Assembly: GCF_023517795.1 (NCBI RefSeq)
Contig: NZ_CP082928.1
Coordinates: 496,001-560,000 of the forward strand
Source of the DNA: Pseudomonas fulva
GTDB lineage: Bacteria > Pseudomonadota > Gammaproteobacteria > Pseudomonadales > Pseudomonadaceae
DNA: 64,000 nt
Direction of reading: 5' to 3'
Part shown: in pieces, positions 1 to 8,309 of the stretch
Position numbering within the stretch: position 1 is the first letter of the stretch
Layout: every line of letters begins with the position of its first letter
Notes under the pieces: generated by a model
Database searches by the model: none
What the model saw: only the letters and a program-made list of their open reading frames with translations
Told to the model about the DNA's origin: nothing
Made by a program: the position numbers and the translations under genes

Positions 1-1812
1 GTCACCCTGGTGGTCAGCACCACCCTGGTGATCGCCGTCGCCTGGCAGGTCTACCAGTACGGCAACTACGGTCTGCAGTCGCTTAGCCACGAGCTGCTGC
101 TCGGCGTGGCCGCGGTGGTGGTCGGGGTGGTGCTGCTGGGCTGGGCATTCAAGGCTTCGCAGCTGCGCGGCGGTGGCAAGGTGGTCGCCGAGCGCCTCGG
201 TGGGCGCCTGCTCAACCTCAAGCCCGAAGGCCTGCACGAGCAACGGGTGCTCAACGTGGTGGAAGAAATGGCCCTGGCCGCCGGCGTGCCGGTGCCACCC
301 GTGTACCTGCTCGAAGAACCGGCCATCAACGCCTTCGCCGCCGGGCTGCGGCCGGAGAACGCGGTGATCGGCGTGACCCGTGGCGCCATCGAACGGCTCG
401 ACCGCGATGAGCTGCAGGGCGTTATCGCCCACGAATTCAGCCATATCCTGCATGGCGACATGCGCCTCAATACCCGCCTGGTGGCGGTGCTGCACGGCAT
501 CCTGCTGCTTGGCCTGATCGGCGAACTGCTGATGCGCGGCGTCGGCCACAGCGGCGCCGTGCGCTCGTCCAGCCGCTCCGACGACAAGGGCCGTGGCAAT
601 GCGGTCGCGCTGGTCATGGTGGTCGGCCTGGCGCTGCTGGTGATCGGTTACGCCGGCACCTTCTTCGGCAACCTGATCAAGGCCGCGGTCAGCCGCCAGC
701 GCGAGTTTCTCGCCGACGCCTCGGCCGTGCAGTACACCCGCAACCCCACCGGCATCGCCGGCGCCCTCAAGAAGCTCGGCGCCGGCTCACGCCTGGAAGC
801 CAGCCACGCCGCCGAGTACAGCCATATGTACTTTGGTCAGGGCCTGGCGTTGAGCAGGATGATGGCCACCCACCCGCCGCTGGAAGAACGTATCCGCCGC
901 ATCGATCCAGACTGGAAAGGCGTGGTGCTCGGCGACGAGGTGTTCGAGGCTCCCACGCAGCCTGCCGCGCCCCAGCAACCCGCTACCGCGGGCTTTAGCG
1001 CCGCCGCCGCAAGCGCCGCCATCGCCAGTATCGGCGAGCCACAACCGCTGCACCTGGAAGAAGCCCGCGAGAGCCTGGCGCAGATCGATGAGCGCCTGCG
1101 CGACGCCGCCCACGACCCCCACGGTGCACTGACGATTCTGTATGGCCTGCTGCTGGGCCCCGACGACGCCACCCGCCAGCAACGCATGACCTGGATGCAG
1201 GCCAACCTGCCGCCCCTGCTGGCCGACCGCCTGCTGGAACTCGCCCAGCCACTGCAGCAATTGCCCGCCGGACGTCGCCTGCCGCTGCTGGAGCTGGCCA
1301 TCCCGGCGCTCAAGCAACTCGAGCCCCAGGACTTCGTCAGCCTCAAGCGCGATATCGGCACCCTGCTGATCAGCACGGGGCAACTGGGCTTTATGGAATG
1401 GGCACTGCTGCGCATCGTCGAACGCAACCTGGGCATGCAACGCCCCGTGCAGGGTCGCCTGCCGCTGGCCGCCCTGGGCAATGAAAGCGGCGTGCTGCTG
1501 GCGGCGCTGGCACGGGCCGGCAATACCACCGAGCAGGCAGCCGGGGCGGCCTTCCAGGCGGCCTGGAGCACACTGCCCTTCACCGCCCGGGCATTTGCCG
1601 AGCAGCCCAAGGCGGGTATCAGCGACTTGAACGACGCGCTCAACCGCCTCAACCAGATGCGCCCGCTGCAAAAGCCCCAGTTGCTCAAGGCCATGGCCCG
1701 CTGCATCGAGCACGACGGGCGGATCAGCGCAGGCGAAGCGGAACTGATGCGTGCCGTCGCCGACACCCTGGATTGCCCGATGCCACCGCTGTTGAGTGAT
1801 CGTCAGGCTTGA
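1..1812 (+). CDS. M48-family membrane metalloprotease, 5' end outside window
   Basis: Zinc-dependent inner-membrane peptidase. The frame is open from base 1, so the true start lies upstream; at least 603 residues are visible. Counting from a GTG at base 10, HEFSH at about residues 141-145 is the HExxH zinc site of M48 peptidases and REFLAD near 232 supplies the third ligand Glu. Hydrophobic segments lie near residues 1-12, 30-47, 156-172 and 199-222. The protein is about twice the size of HtpX; the C-terminal 270 or so residues are a helical extension that I do not recognise and that is rich in Leu, Ala and Gln. M48 proteins of this layout are expected to act in envelope protein quality control; the substrate is unknown. 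A REP-like palindrome follows the stop. Confidence 0.9.
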   Translation, partial: VTLVVSTTLVIAVAWQVYQYGNYGLQSLSHELLLGVAAVVVGVVLLGWAFKASQLRGGGKVVAERLGGRLLNLKPEGLHEQRVLNVVEEMALAAGVPVPPVYLLEEPAINAFAAGLRPENAVIGVTRGAIERLDRDELQGVIAHEFSHILHGDMRLNTRLVAVLHGILLLGLIGELLMRGVGHSGAVRSSSRSDDKGRGNAVALVMVVGLALLVIGYAGTFFGNLIKAAVSRQREFLADASAVQYTRNPTGIAGALKKLGAGSRLEASHAAEYSHMYFGQGLALSRMMATHPPLEERIRRIDPDWKGVVLGDEVFEAPTQPAAPQQPATAGFSAAAASAAIASIGEPQPLHLEEARESLAQIDERLRDAAHDPHGALTILYGLLLGPDDATRQQRMTWMQANLPPLLADRLLELAQPLQQLPAGRRLPLLELAIPALKQLEPQDFVSLKRDIGTLLISTGQLGFMEWALLRIVERNLGMQRPVQGRLPLAALGNESGVLLAALARAGNTTEQAAGAAFQAAWSTLPFTARAFAEQPKAGISDLNDALNRLNQMRPLQKPQLLKAMARCIEHDGRISAGEAELMRAVADTLDCPMPPLLSDRQA

Positions 1813-1832
1813 GGGTTAAAGGGCAACCTATT

Positions 1833-1894
1833 GTGGGAGCGCGCCATGCGCGCGAAATCGCGGGCATGGACCAGGGGTCCCCGCCCGCTCCCAC
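1833..1894. repeat. REP-like palindrome
   Basis: GTGGGAGCG at 1833-1841 is matched by its reverse complement CGCTCCCAC at 1886-1894, with GC-rich sequence between. It lies between two convergent genes. The GTGGGAGC...GCTCCCAC pattern is typical of Pseudomonas REP elements. It could also work as a transcription or mRNA-stability barrier. Confidence 0.7.
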
Positions 1895-1937
1895 AGTAAG
1901 TTCGCTTCAGCCCACAGACAGCACAAATCAAACCCGC

Positions 1938-2816
1938 CTAGAGCCCAGAACGCCCCGCCGCGCCAAACACCTGGGTCCAGTAGATGGTCGCCTGGCTCTG
2001 CGGGTTGCTGGCGTAGGCCGCGCCCATTTCGTGGAAATCCGGGTTCATCAGGTTGTAGCAGTGCGAGGGGCTGGCCAGCCAGCCTTCGACCACCTGCTGG
2101 GCGCGTCCCTGGCCGGCAGCGATGTTCTCGCCGATCACCGTCCAGGTGTAGCCAGCAGCGGTGGCCCGGGCGCCGACCAGGCTGCGGTCGCTGCCCTGGT
2201 GACTGAACAGGCTGTTCATCGCCATGTCGCGGCTGTGGGCCAGGGCCGCCTGGCCCAGGGCATCGCTCCAGCGCAACGGCTGCGCCGCATCGAACGGCTG
2301 GTCGCCACATTGGCGAGCCGTGCCACGGGCCTGGTTGACCGCCTCGAGGATGGCCTTGCCTTCCTCCTGCCAGTCGCCCAGGCGCGCCGGCAATAGCGCG
2401 CGACCCAGCACCACCTGCCAGCTGTTGCCTTCGTGCAGCACGCCGATATCGGCGAACTGCGCATCCTGCAGCTGCTTGCAGTAGGACTGCTGCAGCATGG
2501 CCATGGCCGCTTCGGGCGTATCGGGGCCGGTGACGCGGATCAGTTGCACGGCCGCGGCCTGATAACCGGCCTGCTGCAGGGCCTGCTGCAACTGCTCGGA
2601 CGAATTGACCGTCTGCCCGGCCAGGCGCCGGTCGGGCGCCAGCGGGCCGGCCGCCGGGCTGGATTGCCCGCCGCAGCCCTGCCCGGCCTCGCGGTAACTG
2701 TTGATCAGCTTGGCCAATTGCGCGGCTTCATCGCCCCTCGCAGTCCCTGCGGCACTCGCGCAGAGCAGCAACGCTGCCGTAACGATCTGCCGAACCCGCT
2801 TGGGTGAATCATTCAT
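1938..2816 (-). CDS. Secreted CAP (SCP/PR1) domain protein
   Basis: 292 residues. The N-terminus (basic start, then a hydrophobic run ending ASAAGTARG near residue 28) looks like a signal peptide, so the product is probably periplasmic or secreted. The C-terminal 140 residues form a CAP domain: AHSRDMAMN, VIGENIAAG, then SHCYNLMNPDFHEMG, and a final YWTQVFGA. The His and Glu residues expected for the CAP cavity are present. The N-terminal 130 residues contain three Cys and resemble no family I know. The start is the ATG at 2816, preceded by GAGGAAG. Bacterial CAP proteins have no single established activity. It is transcribed away from stpA, whose start is about 110 bp distant. Confidence 0.85.
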   Translation of the reverse strand: MNDSPKRVRQIVTAALLLCASAAGTARGDEAAQLAKLINSYREAGQGCGGQSSPAAGPLAPDRRLAGQTVNSSEQLQQALQQAGYQAAAVQLIRVTGPDTPEAAMAMLQQSYCKQLQDAQFADIGVLHEGNSWQVVLGRALLPARLGDWQEEGKAILEAVNQARGTARQCGDQPFDAAQPLRWSDALGQAALAHSRDMAMNSLFSHQGSDRSLVGARATAAGYTWTVIGENIAAGQGRAQQVVEGWLASPSHCYNLMNPDFHEMGAAYASNPQSQATIYWTQVFGAAGRSGL

Positions 2817-2923
2817 CCGTGCTTCCTCTCAATCCGCTCTGCCAATCTGATGATGGACAACCGCTCTGGCCAAATGCTTCAGCCAATCGCCCCATCGGGT
2901 GAAACCGCGATAGACTCGAACCC

Positions 2924-4192
2924 ATGATTGTGACCGAAACCGCGTACTCGCTCGACCCCGCTTCGCTGCTCGATAGCCTCGCCGGCACCGATAACCTGCT
3001 GATCATCCAGGATCTGGATGGCGTATGCATGGACCTGGTGCGCGATCCCCTCACCCGCACCCTCGACCCGGCCTACCTGCAGGCGGCCCACGCCCTGCAT
3101 GGCCACTTCCAGGTGCTGACCAATGGCGAGCACCTGGGCAGCCGCGGCGTCAACGGCCTGGTCGAGCGGGCCATCGGGTCCGCGCAGCGCTGCCGGGAAC
3201 AGGGTTTGTACCTGCCCGGGCTGGCCGCCGGCGGCGTGCAGGTGCAGGATCGTCACGGGCGCATCTCCCATCCGGGCGTCAGCACCGAGGAGCTGGCGTT
3301 TCTCGCCGCAGCGCCGGCATGGTTGAACGAATCGCTGAAACAGCTGCTTCAGCAGGCGCCCTACCAATTGGCGGATCGCGATATCGAGCGACTGCTGGCC
3401 AGCAGCGTGCTCGACAACCCGGTGTCGCCAACGCTCAATCTCAACGCCTTCCATCATCACTGGTCTGACCGGCCAGCGCTGTATGCGCGCCTCCAGGCCG
3501 ATGGCGCCGGGCTGTTGCAAGCGTTGCTCGAAGGTGCCGCTGCCCAGGGTCTGGCGCAGTCGTTCTTTGTCCACTACGCGCCCAATCTCGGCCGCGATAC
3601 CGACGGCCGCGAGCGCCTGCGACCGGCGCAGGGCAGCGCGGCCGGCACCACCGATCTGCAACTGATGCTGCGCGGCGCCGTCAAGGAAGCCGGTGTGCTG
3701 GTGATCCTCAACCGCTACTACGGGCAACGCACCGGCACCTACCCGTTGGGCGAAGCCTTCAACGTACGCCAGGCACCCGCCAGCCTCGACGCACTGCTGC
3801 AACTGGCGGTGGAACGCTTCGATCCTCGGCACATGCCGCGCCTGGTGGGCGTTGGCGACACCCTGACCAGCGCACCCGCCTCGGCCGATGATGGCGGCAC
3901 CCACTGGCTGCGCGGTGGTAGCGACCGTGGCTTTCTCACCCTGGTACAGGCCTTGGGCGAGGCGTTCGGGCAGGACAACCGCGTGCTCTACGTCGACAGC
4001 AGCCAGGGCGAGGTGCAGCGCCCCGGCGTGGATGCCGCCTACCTGCGTGATCACCCACACGCCCCCTGGCCGGCGCTCGAAGGCATCACCGATGCCAGTG
4101 ATCCGCTGCGCCTCAATACCCTCTTCTCCGATGGGCCGCGCCAATACCTGGCCTTCTTCAACGAGCTGGCCCGGGCGCGGCAACGAGGCTGA
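2924..4192 (+). CDS. stpA: Glucosylglycerol 3-phosphatase (StpA family)
   Basis: Predicted to remove phosphate from glucosylglycerol 3-phosphate, the last step in making the compatible solute glucosylglycerol. 422 residues, close to the cyanobacterial StpA length. From memory of the Synechocystis protein, several blocks match strongly: QDLDGVCMDLVRDPLTR (about residues 29-45, containing the DxDG phosphatase motif), LYLPGLAAGGVQ, SFFVHYAPNLGRD, MLRGAVKEAGVLVILNRYY, and YVDSSQGEVQRPGV. No GgpS synthase gene is in this window. The next gene is a bestrophin-like channel 85 bp downstream on the same strand, so the two may be co-transcribed. Family assignment is strong; the actual solute made by this strain is inference. 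Confidence 0.88.
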   Translation: MIVTETAYSLDPASLLDSLAGTDNLLIIQDLDGVCMDLVRDPLTRTLDPAYLQAAHALHGHFQVLTNGEHLGSRGVNGLVERAIGSAQRCREQGLYLPGLAAGGVQVQDRHGRISHPGVSTEELAFLAAAPAWLNESLKQLLQQAPYQLADRDIERLLASSVLDNPVSPTLNLNAFHHHWSDRPALYARLQADGAGLLQALLEGAAAQGLAQSFFVHYAPNLGRDTDGRERLRPAQGSAAGTTDLQLMLRGAVKEAGVLVILNRYYGQRTGTYPLGEAFNVRQAPASLDALLQLAVERFDPRHMPRLVGVGDTLTSAPASADDGGTHWLRGGSDRGFLTLVQALGEAFGQDNRVLYVDSSQGEVQRPGVDAAYLRDHPHAPWPALEGITDASDPLRLNTLFSDGPRQYLAFFNELARARQRG

Positions 4193-4277
4193 TTCACCGA
4201 CCCTGCGAACCTTTCATCGGCCTTCACGTCCGAATCTCTGCGCTTTCGCCTCACTCGCTCGCGGAGAATTCCACGTG

Positions 4278-5174
4278 ATGCAATCCGTTACCCGTGGTTA
4301 TCGCTACCTGCTCAAGACCTTCGGCTACGTTGGCTGGTCACTGTTCTGGCTGCTGATCTGGGACATCGTCGTCACGGTCGACTACATGCTGTTTCTCGAC
4401 CGCAGCATCAACCTGCCCTCCATGCCACTGACGCTGCTCGGCTCGGCCCTGGTGGTGCTGATCAGCTTTCGCAACAGCAGCGCCTATAACCGCTGGTGGG
4501 AAGCACGCACCATCTGGGGCGCGCTGATCAACAGCTCGCGCAGCTTCGCCCGCCAGGTGCTGACCCTGATCGATGACCATGAAGGCAGTAACCCTGCCAA
4601 GGTGGTGCTGCTGCGCCGCCATGTCGCCTATATCCGAAGCCTGTCCGCCAGCCTGCGCAACCAGCCTTGCGAAGAGGAGGTGCGGGCGTTCGTCTCTGCC
4701 GAGGAGTTCGACCGGCGCGGCACCACCAACAACTTCCCCAACGATATCCTCAACGGCTCTGCAGCGATGCTGGCCAGCGAATACAAGGCGGGGCGCCTGG
4801 ACAGCATCCGCCTTACCCGTCTCGAGTCGACGCTGGTCGACGTCTCCAACTGCCAGGGCGGCCTGGAGCGTATCGCCAACACGCCACTGCCCTACCCCTA
4901 CGTGTACTTCCCGCGCCTGTTCATCACCCTGTTCTGCGTGATCGTGCCGATCGGCCTGGTCGAGACCCTGGAGTGGTACACGCCGCTGGCCTCGACGGTG
5001 GTCGGCTTCATGCTGTTGGCGATCGAACGGGTGGGCAGCGATCTGCAGAGCCCCTTCCAGGTCAGCGAACACCAGATCCAGATGGACGCCCTGTGCGAGA
5101 CCATCGAAAAGAACCTCGAGTCGATGCAACGCGACGCGCAGCGCGAGCGCGACGGGCGCCTCCCCGAGGGCTGA
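4278..5174 (+). CDS. Bestrophin-like anion channel (UPF0187/YneE family)
   Basis: Membrane protein of 298 residues in the bestrophin family, whose members form pentameric anion channels. The N-terminal half has hydrophobic segments around residues 18-36 and 48-66 followed by FRNSSAYNRWWEAR, the conserved RxxxAYxRWWE block. A second hydrophobic pair lies near residues 205-250 (FPRLFITLFCVIVPIGL). The start is the ATG at 4278 with GGAG about 11 bases upstream. An open frame extends upstream but overlaps stpA and is not needed. Placement just behind stpA suggests a possible role in salt or osmotic adjustment, which is inference. Confidence 0.85.
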   Translation: MQSVTRGYRYLLKTFGYVGWSLFWLLIWDIVVTVDYMLFLDRSINLPSMPLTLLGSALVVLISFRNSSAYNRWWEARTIWGALINSSRSFARQVLTLIDDHEGSNPAKVVLLRRHVAYIRSLSASLRNQPCEEEVRAFVSAEEFDRRGTTNNFPNDILNGSAAMLASEYKAGRLDSIRLTRLESTLVDVSNCQGGLERIANTPLPYPYVYFPRLFITLFCVIVPIGLVETLEWYTPLASTVVGFMLLAIERVGSDLQSPFQVSEHQIQMDALCETIEKNLESMQRDAQRERDGRLPEG

Positions 5175-5226
5175 CCAGAGGGTCATTTTTCGGCGTGCCA
5201 GACGCTTTGCAGTGGGCTCGAAGATT

Positions 5227-5290
5227 TTTTGTAGTGCTTAAAAAAAATCACTACAAAAGTATTGACGGCCCCTGTGCGCTTTTGCATGAT
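5227..5290 (+). promoter_or_regulatory. Sigma70-like promoter with AT-rich upstream inverted repeat
   Basis: TTGACG at 5262-5267 and CATGAT at 5285-5290 are separated by 17 bases, a good -35/-10 pair. Directly upstream, TTTTGTAGTG (5227-5236) and CACTACAAAA (5249-5258) form a perfect 10-bp inverted repeat around a 12-base A-rich loop. The low GC here stands out from its surroundings. The repeat may be an operator or UP element. The TTGTAG/CTACAA half-sites recall HexR-type operators, but the spacing does not fit, so I do not assign a regulator. Confidence 0.5.
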
Positions 5291-5480
5291 GGGCTCGCCT
5301 CCCCTGACGGGAGCCCTGACAAGGGCACTTGGGCGAGCTCGGTAATACCAACCGAGCGTTCCACGATATGTACTGCCCACAAGGCAGATTGATGAAGTCG
5401 AGCGTCCCGTGCGGACGAGAGCGTTAGCGAGACATTGTCATGATGCCTGTGGCTGATCCTGTGGATCACCTGCATCCGAT
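5291..5480 (+). ncRNA. Candidate structured small RNA or long structured leader
   Basis: This is the core of a 475-base stretch without a convincing gene (5175-5649). Behind the promoter at 5262-5290 come consecutive stems: GCTCGCC 5293-5299 with GGCGAGC 5332-5338, enclosing TCCC/GGGA (5300-5312) and GCCCT/AGGGC (5313-5326); then TCGGT/ACCGA (5339-5355), CTGCC/GGCAG (5373-5387) and CGTCC/GGACG (5403-5417). A further GATCC/GGATC hairpin lies near 5455-5466. No U-rich terminator is visible, so this could equally be a 5' leader of the gene at 5650. It is not RsmY/Z-like (few GGA loops) nor CrcZ-like (no CA-rich repeats). From 5481 to 5649 I see nothing else. Confidence 0.35.
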
Positions 5481-5649
5481 CCTGTCTTCACTGCCTTCTC
5501 CCCACCTCCTCGACCTCCGTTGGCCGCCGCTGCGTAGCGATACCCACGCATCACTACACGGCTGTCGGCAGCACTCAAACGCCACGGGCAATGACGGCCG
5601 CACTGCCGCGGTCGCCCTAGACAGATCAGAGAATGAAGGGGTAAACGCC

Positions 5650-5976
5650 ATGAACCTGAACCAGCAACCGACCATCGACGACCTCGCCCAGCTGTTCTCC
5701 CAGCACAAGGACAGCCTGCACAACCACATCCTGTGGGTCTGCGAATCGGGTGAAGTGCGCATCGACCGCCTGCCTGCGGATCAGGCGGAGCAGGAATTCG
5801 TGAGCCAGCGGCCGAACATGCGCACTCGCCTGCGCACCTACCGCCGCGGTCAGGGCTACGTGGGCCGCCGCGCCGCCGCCGACCGCGACTTCATCGGCAA
5901 CGTGCTGCGTACCCTGCAGCACGACTGGGCACGCGCGCGCAGCCAGAAGCAGCAGTTGCTCGACAGCTACTGCTGA
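5650..5976 (+). CDS. Conserved hypothetical protein, 108 residues
   Basis: Small soluble protein with no domain I can name. It begins MNLNQQPTIDDLAQLFSQHK and ends QLLDSYC. The middle is basic (RTRLRTYRRGQGYVGRRAA) and might bind nucleic acid, but this is only charge. The start at 5650 is preceded by GAAGGGG at a normal distance; the open frame upstream to 5440 has no ribosome binding site and crosses the structured region, so I reject it. Similar short proteins occur in other Pseudomonas genomes as far as I recall. A strong hairpin follows the stop. Confidence 0.75.
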   Translation: MNLNQQPTIDDLAQLFSQHKDSLHNHILWVCESGEVRIDRLPADQAEQEFVSQRPNMRTRLRTYRRGQGYVGRRAAADRDFIGNVLRTLQHDWARARSQKQQLLDSYC

Positions 5977-5983
5977 GCCAATC

Positions 5984-6012
5984 CCGAGGTGGGCCGCAAC
6001 GGCCCACCTCGG
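5984..6012 (+). terminator. Hairpin after the 108-residue gene, no U-tract
   Basis: CCGAGGTGGGCC at 5984-5995 pairs perfectly with 6001-6012 across a 5-base loop. It sits 8 bases after the stop. There is no run of T afterwards, so it may be an mRNA-stabilising stem or a weak terminator. Confidence 0.5.
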
Positions 6013-6133
6013 CACGGCGGGTGACACGGCACGATCTGGTAATACCCGGTAAAATCTCTCGCGCTCCTGGAGGAGCCGTTCGCCTGGCGAACGCCTAGCC
6101 ATAGCACTCGAAAAGTGCCTGCGAGACACCCGA

Positions 6134-6700
6134 ATGGACAATATCTACCAGCCCCCCAGTGCCGATCTCCTGCCTCAGGAGCGTGCCAGCGACACCTTCT
6201 TCGTCACCTCAGCCCGCAAGCTGTATCTCGTGTACTTCTTCACGCTCGGCTTCTACTCGATCTACTGGGCGTACAAGCACTGGGATCGCCAGCGCGCCAG
6301 CATGCTGCCGAAGAAGATCAGCCCGGCCGCGCGCTCGATCTTTCATATCTTCTTCATCCACTCGCTGTGCCGACTGATTCAGGGCCAGCTGCAGGCCAAG
6401 GGCCTCGGCGCGTGGAAATACGGCGCCATCGCCTGGGCGTACATCGCACTGGTATTTGTCGGCAATGGCCTTTCCCGCGTCGAAAGCTTCGGCAACCCGC
6501 TGCTGGAGATCTTCGTGCTGGTCGCGACAACCCTGGTGACCGCCTGGCCGCTGGCAACCATCCAGCAGCAGGCCAACCTGGCCAGCGGCGACCCGGCAGG
6601 CGAGCAGAACAGCCGTCTCAGCCTGGCCAACTGGCTGTGCATGCTGCCCGGGCTGCTGCTCTGGCTGTTTATCGTCATCGCGATGTTCCTACCCGAGTGA
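6134..6700 (+). CDS. Multi-pass membrane protein of unknown function
   Basis: 188 residues, predicted inner-membrane. It starts MDNIYQPPSADLLP, a YxPPxA opening common in small Pseudomonas membrane proteins of the DUF4234 type. Next is a segment around residues 30-47 (LYLVYFFTLGFYSIYWAYKHW), then hydrophobic spans near 95-112, 120-140 and 165-187. The KLYLVYF..GFYSIYW pattern fits the start of DUF4234-like proteins, but I am not sure of the family. It stands alone, closed by a strong bidirectional terminator shared with the convergent DUF2167 gene. No function can be assigned. Confidence 0.75.
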   Translation: MDNIYQPPSADLLPQERASDTFFVTSARKLYLVYFFTLGFYSIYWAYKHWDRQRASMLPKKISPAARSIFHIFFIHSLCRLIQGQLQAKGLGAWKYGAIAWAYIALVFVGNGLSRVESFGNPLLEIFVLVATTLVTAWPLATIQQQANLASGDPAGEQNSRLSLANWLCMLPGLLLWLFIVIAMFLPE

Positions 6701-6705
6701 CATGC

Positions 6706-6735
6706 AAAAGCCCCGGTCGATGCCGGGGCTTTTTT
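6706..6735. terminator. Bidirectional rho-independent terminator
   Basis: AAAAGCCCCGG (6706-6716) and CCGGGGCTTTTTT (6723-6735) form a GC-rich stem with a 6-base loop, a T-run on the plus strand and an A-run that gives a T-run on the minus strand. It serves both convergent neighbours. Confidence 0.92.
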
Positions 6736-6751
6736 CGTGCCGAGGACGGCG

Positions 6752-7789
6752 TTACTTGTGCTTGTCGTCAGGCGGGTTGTTCAGATCCATCACGCTCGCC
6801 ACCCGCGGCGGCGCTTCGCTGGGGGCAGGCTCTGCCTTGGCTTCAGGCTGCACCTGGGGCTCGGCTGGCGCCGGCTGCTGCTTCTTGCCGGTGACGCGCC
6901 GCCATACCCAGCCGATCAGCAGCACGGGCAGGAACCACAGCTTTTTCAACAGCACCAGCGCGGCGGCGAACAGACCGACCTTGGCAGCCGCCTTGCCGGC
7001 GATCAGCGCGCCGAGGCCGTAGGCCGCCACTTCGTCGAGGTCCGGGTTGAAATCGGCGTAGCGATTGCCGTCGTTGAAGTCGGTCATGGCCAGCACCGCC
7101 GGCACGTTCTCCTCGATCTGCGGCAACTGGTGCATGCCGGCGATGAAATTCAGCACCAGCACGCCCTTACGGCCCAGCACGCGGATGTTGTAGTTGAGGA
7201 TGTGCTCGTCACTGTCGCCAAACTTCACTTCCTTGGCCCAGTGCAGTTTCTTGCCCGCCGCATCGTAGTGCGGCGCCGAGGCCCAGCCGACGATGGCGAT
7301 CGGCTCGTAGCCGTTTTCGGCGCGCCATTCGTTGTCGGCCCTGGCGCCGTCCTGCAGGTCCTCGAGCATGTCGTTGTAGTCGATATCGGCCGCGTCTTCG
7401 TCGGACACGTAGCCGCTTTCCTCGTACTCGACGGTCACCGCCCAGGACTCGTCGGCCAGGGGCGAAACGCCCTTGGGCAGAATCATGCCCAGCGGCAGCT
7501 TGTCATCCGGCGGGTTGCCCCAGGCTTCGACCAGCACGCGCTCGGCATCGGCGCCATCGAGAAACACCATGTTGTCCGGCAGGTTCAGGGTCGCCAGGTT
7601 GCTGCCGACCACCACCTTGCCGGAGCGAAAGGTGAGGCTGTCGAGAAACTGCTCCTCGCTGAGGTACTCGCCGTCAGCCGCTTGCGCGGCCGCGGTTTCC
7701 TGCTCGGCCTGCGCCGACGCCTGGTCCGCCCAGGTCAGGGGAACGGCGGTGGCCAGCAGGCCGGCCAGTAACAATTCCTTGTAGAACAT
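6752..7789 (-). CDS. DUF2167 membrane protein
   Basis: 345 residues. A signal peptide (residues 1-22, ending TWADQASA) leads into a periplasmic DUF2167 domain, recognisable by LPDNMVFLDGADAERVLVE, WGNPPDDKLPLGMILP and a YEESGYVSDEDAADIDY block near residue 125. Two hydrophobic spans close to each other (about 255-295, AAAKVGLFAAALVLL and LWFLPVLLIGWVW) follow, then a Pro/Ala/Glu-rich tail. The start is the ATG at 7789 with GGAG 7 bases upstream; a TTG two codons earlier is less likely. The function of DUF2167 proteins is unknown. It is a single gene with its own terminator. Confidence 0.85.
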   Translation of the reverse strand: MFYKELLLAGLLATAVPLTWADQASAQAEQETAAAQAADGEYLSEEQFLDSLTFRSGKVVVGSNLATLNLPDNMVFLDGADAERVLVEAWGNPPDDKLPLGMILPKGVSPLADESWAVTVEYEESGYVSDEDAADIDYNDMLEDLQDGARADNEWRAENGYEPIAIVGWASAPHYDAAGKKLHWAKEVKFGDSDEHILNYNIRVLGRKGVLVLNFIAGMHQLPQIEENVPAVLAMTDFNDGNRYADFNPDLDEVAAYGLGALIAGKAAAKVGLFAAALVLLKKLWFLPVLLIGWVWRRVTGKKQQPAPAEPQVQPEAKAEPAPSEAPPRVASVMDLNNPPDDKHK

Positions 7790-7904
7790 CTGCAACTCCG
7801 TGGGATCGGCTGAATTTCGGGCGCCAGCCTACCATCAATTACCGAATTATTTGGTAACGCCTTGTCATTTTTGGATACATCTCACATTCGGCCGCGCCCG
7901 CTGC

Positions 7905-8168
7905 TCAGCTTCTGACCGTCAGTTTGACCAGGCGCACCACCACCGGCCGTACGCCCATCACGCAGACGAACGCCACCGGCATGGCCAGCCGGTAGGCATC
8001 CAGCACTGCGCTCAGGTAACCGTCGCTCAAGCCACGGTTGGTGGCGGTGATCACCAGGCACATGAGCAACGCCATGATGCCGGACATGAAAAAGGCGAAG
8101 ACCACCGGCGACAGCTTGGCCGGCAGCTTCCAGGTGGTACGGGCGAGGTTCAGTGTGGAATCGGGCAT
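7905..8168 (-). CDS. DUF2798 small membrane protein
   Basis: 87 residues with two transmembrane segments (about residues 20-40 and 58-80), matching the usual 75-90 residue DUF2798 size. Typical blocks are KLSPVVFAFFMSGIMALLMC and AYRLAMPVAFVCVMGVRPVVVRLV. The start at 8168 is chosen for that size fit; the frame is open to 8273 but the extra sequence is not membrane-like. It is divergent from a LysR gene 141 bp away, a common arrangement in which the regulator controls the neighbour. The function is unknown. Confidence 0.8.
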   Translation of the reverse strand: MPDSTLNLARTTWKLPAKLSPVVFAFFMSGIMALLMCLVITATNRGLSDGYLSAVLDAYRLAMPVAFVCVMGVRPVVVRLVKLTVRS

Positions 8169-8309
8169 GTCGGTTCCTTGCAGGTTGAGTGATGCCGCCA
8201 GCGGCGAGCGGCCATTATCGTTGTCGGCCATTGCTGCGAGTAGCGCGCCACGGGTAAGGACAGTACCAAGCAAACCTTATCAATCAGATGATCAGAATAA
8301 AGCTTGGCT

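Noticed and set aside
1..1812. HtpX
   Set aside because: Has the M48 motif but is twice the length and lacks the normal HtpX end; called only M48 family.
5291..5480. RsmZ/RsmY, CrcZ or HexR-controlled known RNA
   Set aside because: Few GGA loops, no CA-rich repeats, and the TTGTAG/CTACAA half-sites are spaced too far apart for the HexR pattern I know. Left as unassigned.
5440..5649. Upstream extension of the 108-residue gene
   Set aside because: No ribosome binding site, runs through strong hairpins, and composition differs from the part after 5650, which has GAAGGGG in front.
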